Assembly: GCA_023415375.1 (NCBI GenBank)
Contig: JAEZKW010000074.1
Coordinates: 1 to 16,017 of the forward strand
DNA: 16,017 nt
Source of the DNA: Bacillota bacterium
GTDB taxonomy: Bacteria > Bacillota > UBA4882 > UBA8346
Direction: 5' to 3'
The translations under genes and the position numbers were made by a program. Position 1 is the stretch's first letter, and each line of letters starts with the position of its first letter. Of the stretch, positions 6,175-13,414 are shown piece after piece. Below the pieces are notes generated by a model. The model was not told the origin of the DNA and made no database searches. It was given only the letters and a program-made list of their open reading frames with translations.

Positions 6175-7636
6175 CAAGAAGTAAGCGGGTTTGTTGGGCT
6201 TTTTTTACTATCAGCTCCTGAATATCCCGGCGATAGGTTGCAGGACACTTTGGATTTTGCAGTCGCACAACCTGATAATCCGGTCCGAAGACCCATTTTG
6301 TGATTGCCCCACCTCCTAAGCCGAAAATCGTTTGACGTTCTTCCATCATTTGAATATTATATATATTTTCGGTTCCCGGTAAAGCCAAACCGATATTTGC
6401 CTGTTCAGCCAAGATCGAACGCTGTCTGTAAATGTAATATGGAGAGTAATGTTCCCTCCGTAACATGATAAGAGCCTTACTCCAGGCTTTATCGATATCC
6501 TGTTCCTCGGTCAACGCCAATGTAGCAAAATCTTTGTGCCAAGCAGCGGCTCTTTTTGGAGCTAATGTATGGATGGTGATATTATCCGGCCCCAGTTGCA
6601 ACACTTGCTGACACGACTCTAAAAATTGAGTTCCATTTTCACCCGGTAGGCCTAGAATCAAATCCATATTCACTATAAAATCGCCCATCTGATGAACCAT
6701 TGCTGCCGCCTGAAGAAAATCCCCAACCGAATGCTGACGGCCAATGATTTGCAAAGTCTGATCATGCATTGATTGAGGGTTCACGCAAACTCTGGTAACT
6801 CCGGCGTCTTTCATAATCTTTAGCTTTTCAATATTAATAGTTTCGGGACGCCCGGCTTCAACGGTAAACTCCCTGGTGTGCTCCGAAATTAAACAATCTT
6901 TGATTGCCTGCAGCAAACCGGCAAAATCTTCCGTATTCAGGCTGGTGGGAGTACCGCCACCAATATAGATGCTTTCTACCAAAAAGCCCCTTTCGCGGAT
7001 TAATTGCTGTGTGGCAGCAATTTCAAGATGGAGCGCTTCAAGAAAGCCCCGAACTAAATGATGATGTGTTTCCAAGGAGACTGCCGCAAAGGAACAATAC
7101 CGGCAACGACTAGGGCAAAAAGGAATTCCGATATATAAACTTACGGTACTTGCAGGTTTAAAAAATTTTTCTTGATGGCTTCCGATTTCAATAAGGAGTT
7201 CGGCCCGTTCCGGTGATAGAGCATAAATTGTTAACAGTTTCTGACGGGTTTCCTCCATTGAAAAGCCGCGTTGGCGTAAATGATGAAAAATCTTGGTTGG
7301 CCGGACCGCGCTTAAAATCCCCCATCCGGGTCTTTTTTGCAATTTTTTGCCCAGTAACGAGATGATTCCTAAACGGATTAGTTCTTTGATCCGTTTTGGA
7401 TAGTCACTTTTTTGATAACGGGGATCAAAAATATCCTCATCCTGCAACTGCCAAACATTTTCCCCGGCTGGTAAATCTGGAGACCAAACTCGTACCAGGA
7501 AGTTTGAAGAATACTCAATGGCCAACCGCAGGTCAAACTGTTCATCGGTCACTTCAGCTTTAGGGTCGATAATTTTTAAAGCCGCTAAAACATTGGGCAA
7601 TTGCCCAGAATCTTTGATATCAACATGAAACTTCAT
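6170..7636 (-). CDS. hemZ: HemZ-type radical SAM coproporphyrinogen III oxidase-like protein
   Basis: Oxygen-independent coproporphyrinogen dehydrogenase family: radical SAM decarboxylation of two propionate side chains in haem synthesis, though HemN-like proteins can have other roles. It has 488 residues, fitting HemZ (about 500) better than HemN/HemW. The first 165 residues are the HemZ-specific extension. The radical SAM core then begins with FCPSRCRYCSF, where Cys 174, 178 and 181 (CX3CX2C) bind the 4Fe-4S cluster. GGGTPTSL (about 226-233) is the SAM-binding motif, and the VCVNPQSMHD and NMDLILGLPGE segments follow. Its ATG overlaps the stop of the preceding hydrolase gene in ATGA (7633-7636), showing translational coupling. 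Its stop lies inside the next promoter. The hydrolase-hemZ-hisS-aspS order is common in Bacillota. Confidence 0.92.
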   Translation of the reverse strand: MKFHVDIKDSGQLPNVLAALKIIDPKAEVTDEQFDLRLAIEYSSNFLVRVWSPDLPAGENVWQLQDEDIFDPRYQKSDYPKRIKELIRLGIISLLGKKLQKRPGWGILSAVRPTKIFHHLRQRGFSMEETRQKLLTIYALSPERAELLIEIGSHQEKFFKPASTVSLYIGIPFCPSRCRYCSFAAVSLETHHHLVRGFLEALHLEIAATQQLIRERGFLVESIYIGGGTPTSLNTEDFAGLLQAIKDCLISEHTREFTVEAGRPETINIEKLKIMKDAGVTRVCVNPQSMHDQTLQIIGRQHSVGDFLQAAAMVHQMGDFIVNMDLILGLPGENGTQFLESCQQVLQLGPDNITIHTLAPKRAAAWHKDFATLALTEEQDIDKAWSKALIMLRREHYSPYYIYRQRSILAEQANIGLALPGTENIYNIQMMEERQTIFGLGGGAITKWVFGPDYQVVRLQNPKCPATYRRDIQELIVKKAQQTRLLLG

Positions 7637-8256
7637 GATATTTCGGACACATAAGGGTTATTTTTCATTTCATACCCAATGGAAGTCGGTTCGCCGTGGC
7701 CCGGAAAAACTTTGGTTTCAGCAGGTAAATGAAATAACCGTTTACGGATAGAGTCAAGCAGTTGCCGGTGGTCCCCCCCCGGGAAATCGGTCCGCCCGAT
7801 ACTCTCGAAAAACAAAGTGTCTCCGACAAACGCTATCCCCGGTGCATACAAAGAAATACCGCCGGGAGTGTGCCCCGGAGTGGCAATAACCTTAAAAAAT
7901 TCATCTCCTAAGGCTACCGGATCGCCATCTGACAATTCCCGATCCGCATCGGGGCTGATTACTTTCTCTCCCATAAAAGCCGATAAATTGGCAGTTGGGG
8001 AAGTAAGCATTTCACGATCTGCGGCGTGGATTAAGATTGGAGCACCAAACTTTTGATGCAAAACAGCATTCCCCACAATATGATCAACATGTCCATGGGT
8101 ATTGATAACCCATTGAAGTTGGAATGAATGCTTTGTTAAAAAACTTTCAATACCGGATACGGAACCGCCGGGATCAATAACTCCAGCCTCTTTTCCCTTC
8201 CATACCACATAACAATTAGTCATTAAATCGCCTATCGTAAATGAATGATATTCCAT
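7633..8256 (-). CDS. Metallo-beta-lactamase-fold hydrolase (glyoxalase II-like, YqgX type)
   Basis: Binuclear-metal hydrolase of the glyoxalase II/YqgX group. It probably cleaves a small thioester or similar substrate in the cytoplasm; the substrate cannot be read from sequence. It has 207 residues from the chosen start. Metal ligands are visible in THGHVDH (53-59), GHT with His about 129, GDTLF with Asp about 146, and PGHGEPT with His about 187. The start is ATG at 8256, directly preceded by GGAGGAG. The frame stays open 37 codons further upstream (to 8367), but that part is hydrophobic and AT-rich, crosses an inverted repeat and has no better site. The stop overlaps the hemZ start (ATGA). 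There is no GloB C-terminal substrate domain, as expected for this short subfamily. Confidence 0.93.
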   Translation of the reverse strand: MEYHSFTIGDLMTNCYVVWKGKEAGVIDPGGSVSGIESFLTKHSFQLQWVINTHGHVDHIVGNAVLHQKFGAPILIHAADREMLTSPTANLSAFMGEKVISPDADRELSDGDPVALGDEFFKVIATPGHTPGGISLYAPGIAFVGDTLFFESIGRTDFPGGDHRQLLDSIRKRLFHLPAETKVFPGHGEPTSIGYEMKNNPYVSEIS

Positions 8257-8340
8257 AATCTCCTCCAACGTGAAAGCAACTAAAAAGGTTCCATCTTCTA
8301 CTGAAAGAATAGGGCTGTCGCAAAAGTATTTAAAATCAAT

Positions 8341-8397
8341 GAGATATGCAATATATAGCATAAACAAATATGCAAAAGTTTATATATTGTATATCTC
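8341..8397. repeat. AT-rich 17-bp inverted repeat with nested hairpin
   Basis: GAGATATGCAATATATA (8341-8357) is repeated inverted at 8381-8397 with a single G-T/A-C discrepancy. The 23-base interval holds a further GCATA/TATGC hairpin (8358-8373). No T-run follows on either strand, so it is not a typical terminator. It occupies the gap between the DUF2007 gene and the hydrolase gene. Confidence 0.75.
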
Positions 8398-8409
8398 TAT
8401 CGGAAAATA

Positions 8410-8658
8410 TTATTTTGTGACAGACCCATTCTCTTCGTTTTGCTGCGCCAGGATTTTTTCGGCATCACCGGCCCGTTCACTGGGTACCATGATTTGAATC
8501 TTAGCCAATGGTCCGACTGTCAATCCGTAAATATTTCCAAGGGTTTCCCGTTCCATTTTTACGGGGATCTCTGCTAAGTTTAATAATCCACTGATGAAGT
8601 AGGCTTCGTCTTGACTGTAAACTTCGGCAATGATATGCCATTCTTCGATCTGTCTCAT
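8410..8658 (-). CDS. DUF2007 family small protein
   Basis: An 82-residue soluble protein. The pattern EWHIIAEVYSQDEAYFISGLLNLAEIPVKME, followed by a small beta-strand core (GLTVGPLAKIQIMVP) and a helix with AGDAEKILAQ, matches DUF2007. This family has a ferredoxin-like fold and is often annotated as a putative signal-transducing protein; its true function is unknown. The ATG at 8658 is preceded by GAAAGGGA about 10 bases upstream, a somewhat long spacing. It lies in line with the lactate dehydrogenase and hydrolase genes on the same strand but is separated by a tandem repeat on one side and an inverted repeat on the other. Membership of one operon is therefore uncertain. Confidence 0.8.
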   Translation of the reverse strand: MRQIEEWHIIAEVYSQDEAYFISGLLNLAEIPVKMERETLGNIYGLTVGPLAKIQIMVPSERAGDAEKILAQQNEENGSVTK

Positions 8659-8708
8659 ATCAAAATATCCCTTTCACCAAAAATCATTTCTTAACGGGTT
8701 ATCAGCTT

Positions 8709-8779
8709 AAAACCAAGAGCCAACAACCAATAACTAATAACCGCTAACCAATAACCTATAACCTATTAACCTATAACTT
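8709..8779. repeat. Heptanucleotide tandem repeat, about 10 degenerate units
   Basis: On the plus strand the units are aaaacca, agagcca, acaacca, ataacta, ataaccg, ctaacca, ataacct, ataacct, attaacct (8 nt) and ataactt. The consensus is ATAACCW with period 7. The array lies downstream of the lactate dehydrogenase gene and includes that gene's last two codons and stop (8771-8779). Such degenerate heptad arrays are typical of intergenic short tandem repeats; no function is visible. Confidence 0.85.
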
Positions 8780-9724
8780 AATCTGGCTTTGCAGCTCTTT
8801 GAGCACCGAAGCTGAATGGCAAAATGCTTTCTCTTCCTCTGGGGATAATGAAAGCCGGATTTGGCGTTCAATTCCCTTCCGATTCACCACACAGGGCAAA
8901 CTGAGGTAAACATCATCAATTCCATATTCCCCTCTTAATAAGGTTGAAACAGTTAATACCGAATTTTCATCACGAATGATACTCTCCACAATTTCGGTTA
9001 GGGCTAAACCGATTGCATAATAAGTGGCACCTTTTCCCTTGATGATTTTATAAGCGGCATTTTTAACATCATCAAAAATTCCCTCTTTGGGCAATGGCTT
9101 TTCACAGGCCTCGCCGCACATTGGACAATAATCGCTAAAGCGGATACCGGCGATATTTGCCAGACTCCAAACCGGTGCTTCAGTATCACCGTGTTCCCCG
9201 ATAATGTATGCGTGAACGTTAGATGGATCAATGTGACAATGAGAACTTATCAGATAACGGAGCCGGGCTGAGTCCAGCACCGTTCCCGAGCCAATAACCC
9301 GACTTTCCGGTAACCCACTCAATTTATAAGTTATATAAGTCATGATATCCACCGGATTGGTAGCAACCAGCAAAATAGCCTCTGTTCCGGTAGCGGTGAT
9401 TTGTCCGATAATGCCCCGGAAAATTTCAGTATTGCGGGCGAGTAAATCAATCCGGGTCTCTCCCGGACGTTGGTTGCTCCCAGCAGTAATTACGATAATA
9501 TCTGCATCTTTGCAATCGGCATAATTACCGGCTCTTACCATGGCCGGCCTAACAAAAGAAATCCCATGATTCAAATCCATTATCTCACCAGCCAGCCGTT
9601 CCTGGTTAACATCTATCATAATAATCTCTGAAGCTGTACCATTAATCATCAGACTATAAGCAAACGTCGAACCTACTAAACCTGCCCCGATAATAACCAC
9701 CCGACTGCCGCGTTCTTTATTCAT
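8771..9724 (-). CDS. ldh: L-lactate dehydrogenase
   Basis: NAD-dependent reduction of pyruvate to L-lactate, regenerating NAD+ in fermentation. It has 317 residues, the usual length. The NAD-binding motif GAGLVGSTFAY is at 13-23. The specificity loop AGSNQRPGETR (81-91) has Gln at the position that distinguishes lactate (Gln) from malate (Arg) dehydrogenases and ends in the catalytic loop Arg. DSARLRY (151-157) includes the substrate-binding Arg. IGEHGDTEAPVWS (175-187) contains the catalytic His (178). ATG follows GAAAGGGG at 8-base spacing. The stop codon and last two codons (AAG TTA TAG) belong to the heptanucleotide repeat array, so the extreme C-terminus may have been shaped by that repeat. 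No clear promoter or terminator was found beside it. Confidence 0.95.
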   Translation of the reverse strand: MNKERGSRVVIIGAGLVGSTFAYSLMINGTASEIIMIDVNQERLAGEIMDLNHGISFVRPAMVRAGNYADCKDADIIVITAGSNQRPGETRIDLLARNTEIFRGIIGQITATGTEAILLVATNPVDIMTYITYKLSGLPESRVIGSGTVLDSARLRYLISSHCHIDPSNVHAYIIGEHGDTEAPVWSLANIAGIRFSDYCPMCGEACEKPLPKEGIFDDVKNAAYKIIKGKGATYYAIGLALTEIVESIIRDENSVLTVSTLLRGEYGIDDVYLSLPCVVNRKGIERQIRLSLSPEEEKAFCHSASVLKELQSQIKL

Positions 9725-9819
9725 GGGAAAACCCCTTTCGTCTTTTTATTAATATTCAACACGCTTTGCCTTTTCCCTATCTTTCCCAGCGAAATGGATC
9801 CTAGATTGAATGATGGGGC

Positions 9820-11079
9820 TTACCCTTTCGGCAACTTGGCAAGTTCCTGCTCGGCTTGGATTTTAAAGCTGGGTGTTTCGCCGAAAAATCCTAACACCTT
9901 GGTAAATGCCGTTCTGGCTACCTTATAATTTTTATTATCAACGGCGATTTTACCATAATTAAACCAATAGGCAATACTACCCGGGTCATATTTAACAGCC
10001 AGGGCCGTTTCGTCCAATGCCTTTTGCTTATTTCCCACGCTAAAGGGCTTTCCCGGGGCTCTCCAATAAATCTGGCCAAGCATGGCATGGGCCATGGCAT
10101 TTCCCGGTTCCAACATCACGACAGTTTGCAGTTCATCAACCATCGGTTGAACCATTCGCAGACTTTGAAGGAGCCCCTTCTCCAAACCAATATTACCCAG
10201 GAGAACCGCCCGGTATAGATGGCCCGCCACTCCCCCTGAATTTATTTTTTCAGCATGATCTAGATAGGCTAGACCTTTCTCCAACAAAGTAATTTTGGTC
10301 TTTTTATCAGGACAATTTTGCCCCATAAACTCGTAGAAATACCCTAAATGCCATAGGGATTGGTAATCTTCACCCACTTGGTTTTCTTGATGGATTAAAA
10401 CGCTGTAATTCTTGTATGGGTCTATATTGTCCAGTGCTTTGGCAAAAGCAGCCTTCGCGGTAGCGAAATCGTTATTTTCAAGTGCAATCCCGGCCAAGAC
10501 CAGCCAACCGTTTTGAATATCCGGGGCGTATTTTAGAGCCAGACCTGCTTCTTGAAGGGCCTTTTTCTTATCATTACCGGTTCCTTTGCCAAACGAACCA
10601 TCATAATACCGGGCTAAATTTAAATGAGCTTGTGCGTTCTGCGGATCCAAACGTAAAACTAACTGCAATTCGTTCACCATTTGGTTGACTAGCTTTGAGT
10701 TATTTAGATCCGGCCTTTCCAGTACAAAACTGCTGATTAAGAGAGCATGCCAAAGGCGTCCGTTAACGCCCTGGCCTTTAACTTTAATCGCCCTTTCAGT
10801 ATTGGCCAATCCTTTTTTATATGCTTCCATTCTGGCCTTGCCGAAAGAAACATCCCCTAAAAACTGATAATAACAACCGAGCCTCCATAAGGCTTCATAC
10901 TGATTTGGATTGGTTTTAAGCAATCCCTCAAGTGTTGCAATGGCTTTTTCTGTCATACCATGGGTTGCTCGATTATCCCAATACTGACCGGCCTTCACAA
11001 TCTCATCGTTTTCAGCCAGAACGGACACTCCAAAAACAAACACTATTATAAATAAAAAAATGCCTATTTTCCTTATCAT
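9820..11079 (-). CDS. Secreted TPR protein with internal duplication
   Basis: A 419-residue protein with a signal peptide (basic MIRK, hydrophobic core 5-19, likely cleavage after VLA about 20-22), so it acts outside the cytoplasm. The mature part is all helical TPR-like repeats arranged as two homologous halves, residues about 62-216 and 240-396. Matching segments are ALWRLGCYYQFLGD with SLWHLGYFYEFMGQ, MVNELQLVLRLDPQNAQAH with MVDELQTVVMLEPGNAMAH, and ALKYAPD with AVKYDPG. The LWRLG...LGD and KGLANTERAI pattern recalls TatT-type TPR proteins linked to TRAP transporters, but no TRAP genes are present here. Its ATG overlaps the stop of the kinase-like gene (ATGA, 11076-11079), so the two are translationally coupled. 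The partner it binds is unknown. Confidence 0.85.
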   Translation of the reverse strand: MIRKIGIFLFIIVFVFGVSVLAENDEIVKAGQYWDNRATHGMTEKAIATLEGLLKTNPNQYEALWRLGCYYQFLGDVSFGKARMEAYKKGLANTERAIKVKGQGVNGRLWHALLISSFVLERPDLNNSKLVNQMVNELQLVLRLDPQNAQAHLNLARYYDGSFGKGTGNDKKKALQEAGLALKYAPDIQNGWLVLAGIALENNDFATAKAAFAKALDNIDPYKNYSVLIHQENQVGEDYQSLWHLGYFYEFMGQNCPDKKTKITLLEKGLAYLDHAEKINSGGVAGHLYRAVLLGNIGLEKGLLQSLRMVQPMVDELQTVVMLEPGNAMAHAMLGQIYWRAPGKPFSVGNKQKALDETALAVKYDPGSIAYWFNYGKIAVDNKNYKVARTAFTKVLGFFGETPSFKIQAEQELAKLPKG

Positions 11080-11738
11080 TGAACACCTATGTTTGCAGAT
11101 CCCGTTTCGTCAAATTTGGCCTTATAGTAATTGATTATCAATTCCTTCGTTTTTTCAAGCCCAATGGAACCTGTATCGATTGAAAGATTATACTGTCTGG
11201 CATCTGTCCAATCCTTTCCTGTAAACTTGTGAAAATACTGATTTCGGGCGCAGTCACTTTCATGAATCATTTTCAAAGCTTTTTCCGGAGATAATCGATA
11301 TAATTCCTGGATTCGCTGTTGACGAAACTGAGTGTCAGCATGTAAAAAAACGCTGATATGCCGAGGATGCTTTCTAAGAATGTAAGAACCGCAACGCCCA
11401 ATAATGACCGATGAATATGTCTTTGATATGCCGACTATAACCTCGGATTCGGTTTTAAATAATTCCGCATCACCCGGTATATACATCTGCGGCGGCAAAT
11501 ACCCATCCTGAATGGCAAAAGTGCTTAATTGCAAAAAAGATTTCCAAAATGAAGTTACATTTTCATCTCGGGATTTTAATTCATCCTCTACCATTTCAAG
11601 CTTCTTTGCCGCTTGGATGATAATTTTCCGATCAACATAGGCGATTCCTAAAAAATCAGCAAGAAATTTACCAATATAAGCCCCGCCACTACCCAATTGG
11701 CGACTAATGGTAATGATACAAGGTAGTTCCGATTTCAT
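11076..11738 (-). CDS. Cytidylate kinase-like P-loop protein
   Basis: A 220-residue member of the cytidylate-kinase-like family (Cytidylate_kin2), related to but distinct from CMP kinase Cmk. The N-terminal ISRQLGSGGAYIGK (11-24) is the family's modified P-loop. YVDRKII (34-40) and VIIGRCGSYILRKHP (about 110-124) are further core motifs, and an Arg/Lys-rich lid region follows (FRQQRIQELYRLSPEKA). The true nucleotide substrate of this family is not established. ATG is preceded by AAGGAGG at good spacing, with an extended -10 promoter at 11767-11775. It is the first gene of a coupled pair with the secreted TPR gene; a regulatory or nucleotide-linked role for the pair is only a guess. Confidence 0.88.
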   Translation of the reverse strand: MKSELPCIITISRQLGSGGAYIGKFLADFLGIAYVDRKIIIQAAKKLEMVEDELKSRDENVTSFWKSFLQLSTFAIQDGYLPPQMYIPGDAELFKTESEVIVGISKTYSSVIIGRCGSYILRKHPRHISVFLHADTQFRQQRIQELYRLSPEKALKMIHESDCARNQYFHKFTGKDWTDARQYNLSIDTGSIGLEKTKELIINYYKAKFDETGSANIGVQ

Positions 11739-11766
11739 GTTAATCCTCCTTCAAGTTTACTTAAAT

Positions 11767-11775
11767 ATTATATCA
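11767..11775 (-). promoter_or_regulatory. Extended -10 promoter of the kinase-like/TPR pair
   Basis: On the minus strand TGATATAAT gives a perfect TATAAT (11767-11772) with the TG extension one base upstream. No recognisable -35 lies at 17 bp, which extended -10 promoters tolerate. The kinase-like start codon is about 29 bases beyond the -10 box. Confidence 0.6.
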
Positions 11776-11783
11776 TAACAGTT

Positions 11784-11906
11784 TTAAAGTTCCCGTCCTC
11801 CCATAACCGGCATTAACAAATCAATTATCAACAAATCTGGTTGAAAACCATTACGAACTAAATTGAAACCAACAAGACCAAGCGCGCGTGCGCGAACTCG
11901 CTGATT
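11784..11906 (-). pseudogene. Relic of a response-regulator receiver domain
   Basis: On the minus strand, directly after the DUF2294 stop codon and in the same frame, about 40 codons read up to a TAA at 11784-11786. They include GFNLVRNGFQPDLLIIDLL followed by MPVMGGREL. This is the core of a CheY-like receiver: PDLIILD with the phosphoacceptor Asp, then MPxMxG. The start of the receiver (acidic pocket) and everything after the MPxMxG motif, including any output domain, are missing. There is no start codon or ribosome binding site. The first part passes through an alternating CG stretch (about 11881-11895). I interpret it as a decayed or rearranged gene fragment. Confidence 0.7.
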
Positions 11907-12257
11907 TTAATAAAGTATACCATCAAGTACAAATACGAATATTCTTTCTCCGGTCATCGTACTGATATCAGTATGCAAACTGATTACAGAACGATTGGTC
12001 AGAGTATGAATGATTTCTTCCAACATTGTTCGGGATTTTTCAATTAACTGAATGCGAACCTGTTTTACCAACATTTTACCTTCATGGTTGTTGGCTAAAT
12101 GTTGTTCAGCCGGGGATAGTATGCCCTTGAGCCTGACCAAAATTAAATCCCCTAATATAAAGGTCTTAACTTCTTCCGGGCCCCGGCCCAGAAATTCTTT
12201 TTCAAATTGAATGATTGCTTTACTGATATTATCTTCGAGTTGACCTTTTGTAACCAT
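11907..12257 (-). CDS. DUF2294 family protein
   Basis: A 116-residue soluble protein. The opening MVTKGQLEDNISKAIIQFEKEFLGRGPEEVKTF, the central LGDLILVRLKGILSPAEQHLA and the C-terminal SLHTDISTMTGERIFVFVLD are characteristic of DUF2294, which is found mainly in Bacillota. The function is not established, and I do not assign one. ATG at 12257 follows GTGAGG at 8-base spacing. Upstream on the minus strand there are two weak promoter-like pairs (TTGATT-N17-TAGTAA and TTGCCA-N17-AATAAA, about 12280-12350). After its stop comes the in-frame response-regulator relic rather than a terminator, so a rearrangement may have joined the gene to foreign sequence at its 3' end. Confidence 0.85.
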   Translation of the reverse strand: MVTKGQLEDNISKAIIQFEKEFLGRGPEEVKTFILGDLILVRLKGILSPAEQHLANNHEGKMLVKQVRIQLIEKSRTMLEEIIHTLTNRSVISLHTDISTMTGERIFVFVLDGILY

Positions 12258-12402
12258 ATCGAAGGCCTCACTTTCATAAATCTTTTATTGCAGATTTAAA
12301 ATATACTGGCAATTTCCTTCCGGATTACTATATATTTTAACATAACGAATCAATAGGCCCATAAAAATACAAATCGGTTTTTTGTATACTTTTGTCTTTT
12401 CC

Positions 12403-12431
12403 TTGTATCAAAATTTATTTCATGGTATGAT
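12403..12431 (+). promoter_or_regulatory. Candidate promoter for the beta-CA leader RNA
   Basis: TTGTAT (12403-12408) and TATGAT (12426-12431) are 17 bases apart on the plus strand. A transcript from about 12438 would run through the structured element at 12563-12646 towards the carbonic-anhydrase-like gene. The 12258-12562 stretch otherwise contains no gene that I can support. Confidence 0.45.
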
Positions 12432-12562
12432 ACTGCCAAAATAGAAAATGGCTAGTCTGAACTGTCAGAAGAGCTCTTTTTTATGAAATAAATAAAAACT
12501 ATTCGTTATCAATTATTCCAGAAACCGTTCATAGGATAGTAATGGAGGAATTGATAAAAAGT

Positions 12563-12646
12563 AGGTCAACCTTTGAGGAAAGCTTCCAATGGGAAGCTTA
12601 TGCGCACCGATGCATGCGCATACTCATTTGCGGTTGACCTTTTTTA
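12563..12646 (+). ncRNA. Three-way-junction RNA ending in a U-tract (attenuator or terminator)
   Basis: An outer 9-bp stem AGGTCAACC/GGTTGACCT (12563-12571 with 12632-12640) continues after a small internal loop into TGAG/CTCA (12574-12577 with 12623-12626). The junction encloses two hairpins: AAGCTTCC/GGAAGCTT (12580-12587 with 12592-12599, 4-base loop) and ATGCGCA/TGCGCAT (12600-12606 with 12615-12621, 8-base loop). Seven T follow the outer stem directly (12640-12646), so the whole can terminate transcription. It lies 54 bases before the beta-CA start. It matches no riboswitch class that I recognise. It may be an attenuator, a small RNA or an elaborate terminator. Confidence 0.65.
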
Positions 12647-12700
12647 TTTTGCAAATGTCCAGTGCAAAATCAATTCAAGCGCGCGAAAGGAAAATAAACG

Positions 12701-13243
12701 ATGGACCGACTCATTCCCATTACTGAAAAAAAAGCGATTACAGCTAAGTATTTGAATACTCCAGTCGGATTATTAATAGAATATCACAATTTAAAGCGGA
12801 AATTTGATAACTATCAAAAGGCTCAACTTTTGATTGGAATGTGTATGGATAATCGCAAAGTCCTAAGGCTCCCCCCTAATTTTGCCTATATGATCCGCAC
12901 CGGTGGCGGAAATTTACGGTTTTGTGATTTTTATATATCCTATACAATCGCTATTGGCAATGTACCGGCCCTTGCCTTAATTGCACATAATGATTGCGGG
13001 ATGGCTAATTTATTCCAGGTTCAAGATCGGTTTGTGAAAGGTTTGGTTGACAATGCCGGTTGGAATTATCACCAAGCAACCGAACATTTTAAAAATGAAG
13101 CCCCAGTATTCGAAATTAAAAATGAAATTGATTTTGTGCTTGGAGAAACTGCCCGTTTACGGCTAAAATACCCCAAAATAATGATTGCTCCCCTATTTTA
13201 CCGGGTAGAAGATAACTTATTATATTTCATTAAAGAAGACTAA
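12701..13243 (+). CDS. Beta-class carbonic anhydrase-like protein (short form)
   Basis: Beta-carbonic anhydrases interconvert CO2 and bicarbonate with a zinc ion. This 180-residue protein shows the zinc and dyad motif CMDNR (48-52, CxDxR) and the second zinc pair HNDC (96-99, HxxC). MIRTGGGNLR (64-73) and the helix/strand ISYTIAIGNVPALALIAH (79-96) lie between, as in the family. All Cys, Asp, Arg and His residues needed for the site are present. Its length is at the lower end of the family. The first 40 residues have a helix and an Arg/Lys-rich stretch. ATG is preceded by GAAAGGA. Upstream lies the structured, terminator-like RNA at 12563-12646. The gene is not clearly linked to DedA, 171 bases downstream. 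Activity on CO2 is inferred from the motifs only. Confidence 0.82.
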   Translation: MDRLIPITEKKAITAKYLNTPVGLLIEYHNLKRKFDNYQKAQLLIGMCMDNRKVLRLPPNFAYMIRTGGGNLRFCDFYISYTIAIGNVPALALIAHNDCGMANLFQVQDRFVKGLVDNAGWNYHQATEHFKNEAPVFEIKNEIDFVLGETARLRLKYPKIMIAPLFYRVEDNLLYFIKED

Positions 13244-13331
13244 CAAAATTGCGAAGGTACCTATTTTTAAAGTAAACTCGTTTAAAATAAACGCGATTGG
13301 CTTGATAAAATATTTAAGAATCTGATAGGGA

Positions 13332-13360
13332 TTGATTGTTCAATGGCTAATTTATATTAC
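13332..13360 (+). promoter_or_regulatory. Weak promoter candidate for the DedA gene
   Basis: TTGATT (13332-13337) and TATTAC (13355-13360) are 17 bases apart on the plus strand, each matching the sigma-A consensus at four of six positions. No other promoter-like pair is obvious between 13244 and 13414. Confidence 0.3.
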
Positions 13361-13414
13361 TGATTACTCAAAGTAAGTTACCGTTAATTCACCAAATTCT
13401 GAGTAAAGGAGCTT

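Noticed and set aside
11881..11895. Alternating CG run as a possible recombination or Z-DNA site
   Set aside because: Only about 13 bases and interrupted. It is mentioned with the receiver relic but is not supported as a separate element.
12551..12637. Possible leader peptide (TTG after GGAGG, about 28 codons, ending in the terminator stem)
   Set aside because: The spacing between GGAGG and TTG is only 2 bases and the peptide has no codon run that would suggest attenuation. Its frame is probably accidental.
12573..12755. Plus-strand open frame of 60 codons upstream of the beta-CA gene
   Set aside because: Starts at TTG without a ribosome binding site, runs through the hairpins of the structured RNA and overlaps the beta-CA start in another frame.
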